A DNA stretch of 15,812 nt, from contig JAUCNG010422242.1 of NCBI GenBank assembly GCA_032353305.1, forward strand, positions 1 to 15,812. The letters run 5' to 3'. Within the stretch, counting starts at the first letter, position 1. Each line of letters starts with the position of its first letter. A program made the translations under genes and the position numbers. The notes beneath the pieces were generated by a model. That model made no database searches. It saw only the letters and a list, made by a program, of their open reading frames with translations, and had not been told where the DNA came from. Positions 15,724 to 15,812 of this stretch are shown here, one piece after another. Source of the DNA: Cephalothrix spiralis (taxonomy: Eukaryota > Nemertea > Palaeonemertea > Archinemertea > Cephalotrichidae).

Positions 15724-15812
15724 CTTTTATACTACTTAGGGACTTCAGTTGGTTTTTGTTAATTGGGTCCACTTAGGTTTTGTAGCAATTATTTTTAATC
15801 TCATGTATATAT
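15646..15812. other. right outer terminal region / flank
   Basis: Beyond the clear inverted repeat. It contains repeat units to 15723 and then sequence with no recognisable feature. The 15681-15695 stretch (GTTACGCATGACTCG) resembles 1-15 of the window in direct orientation at 12 of 15 positions; all three differences are transitions. The exact element end is not resolved. Confidence 0.45.

Noticed and set aside
1-15812. tRNA, rRNA or CRISPR arrays
   Set aside because: No cloverleaf, rRNA-like or regularly spaced repeat-spacer pattern was seen; the short repeats present are terminal, hairpin or microsatellite types.

Overview
This window is an essentially complete Maverick/Polinton-type element (adintovirus-like; a virus-like self-synthesising DNA transposon) in a very AT-rich eukaryotic nuclear genome. 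An arthropod, probably insect, host is likely, but that is inferred from base composition and gene style rather than shown. Evidence for the element: inverted terminal repeats of about 125 bp (134-258 and 15522-15645), a protein-primed family B DNA polymerase, a retroviral-type integrase with a chromodomain-like tail, an FtsK/HerA-type packaging ATPase, an adenain-type cysteine protease, and major and minor capsid proteins. Nearly every reading frame is open, so the copy is young, still active, or close to a viral genome.

Layout. Left: flank and terminal repeat, a TATA-containing promoter, then a rightward SGNH-hydrolase-like gene (512-1099). A long leftward block follows, listed from its 3' end: a conserved 241-aa Polinton protein, a 113-aa basic/hydrophobic small virion-type protein, ATPase, protease, major capsid protein, a pX/pVI-like small protein, minor capsid protein, a two-span membrane protein and integrase. 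These genes lie 2-7 bases apart or overlap, except for gaps of 56 bases (before the ATPase gene) and 101 bases (after the pX-like stop). Further upstream on the same strand are a TATA-binding-protein (TBP)-like gene (7377-7904) and a gene with PC4-like single-stranded-DNA-binding domains and Cys/His residues (8073-9104). A roughly 600-bp divergent promoter region (9105-9701) separates these from the rightward polymerase gene.

The polymerase gene appears to be spliced: exons 9702-10348, 10764-11045 and 11187-15117, with consensus GT/AG borders and phases that join in frame to give about 1,619 aa. Its first exon is acidic and low in complexity; the second is Ser/Arg/Asn-rich. A C2HC finger at the start of exon 3 is complete only if translation enters upstream of the first ATG of the long open frame.

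How the genes work together: PolB replicates the element from its terminal repeats, the integrase inserts it, the ATPase would package DNA into a capsid of major and minor jelly-roll proteins, and the protease would mature the small virion proteins, two of which carry QxGG sites. The unusual part is a probable element-encoded transcription kit: a TBP-like protein next to a PC4-like protein, with canonical TATA boxes at several promoters of the same element. This TBP+PC4 pair, the spliced polymerase and an SGNH-like protein lacking the usual Asp are the points most worth following up. One possible lesion is an in-frame stop before a lysine-rich tail of the pX-like gene.
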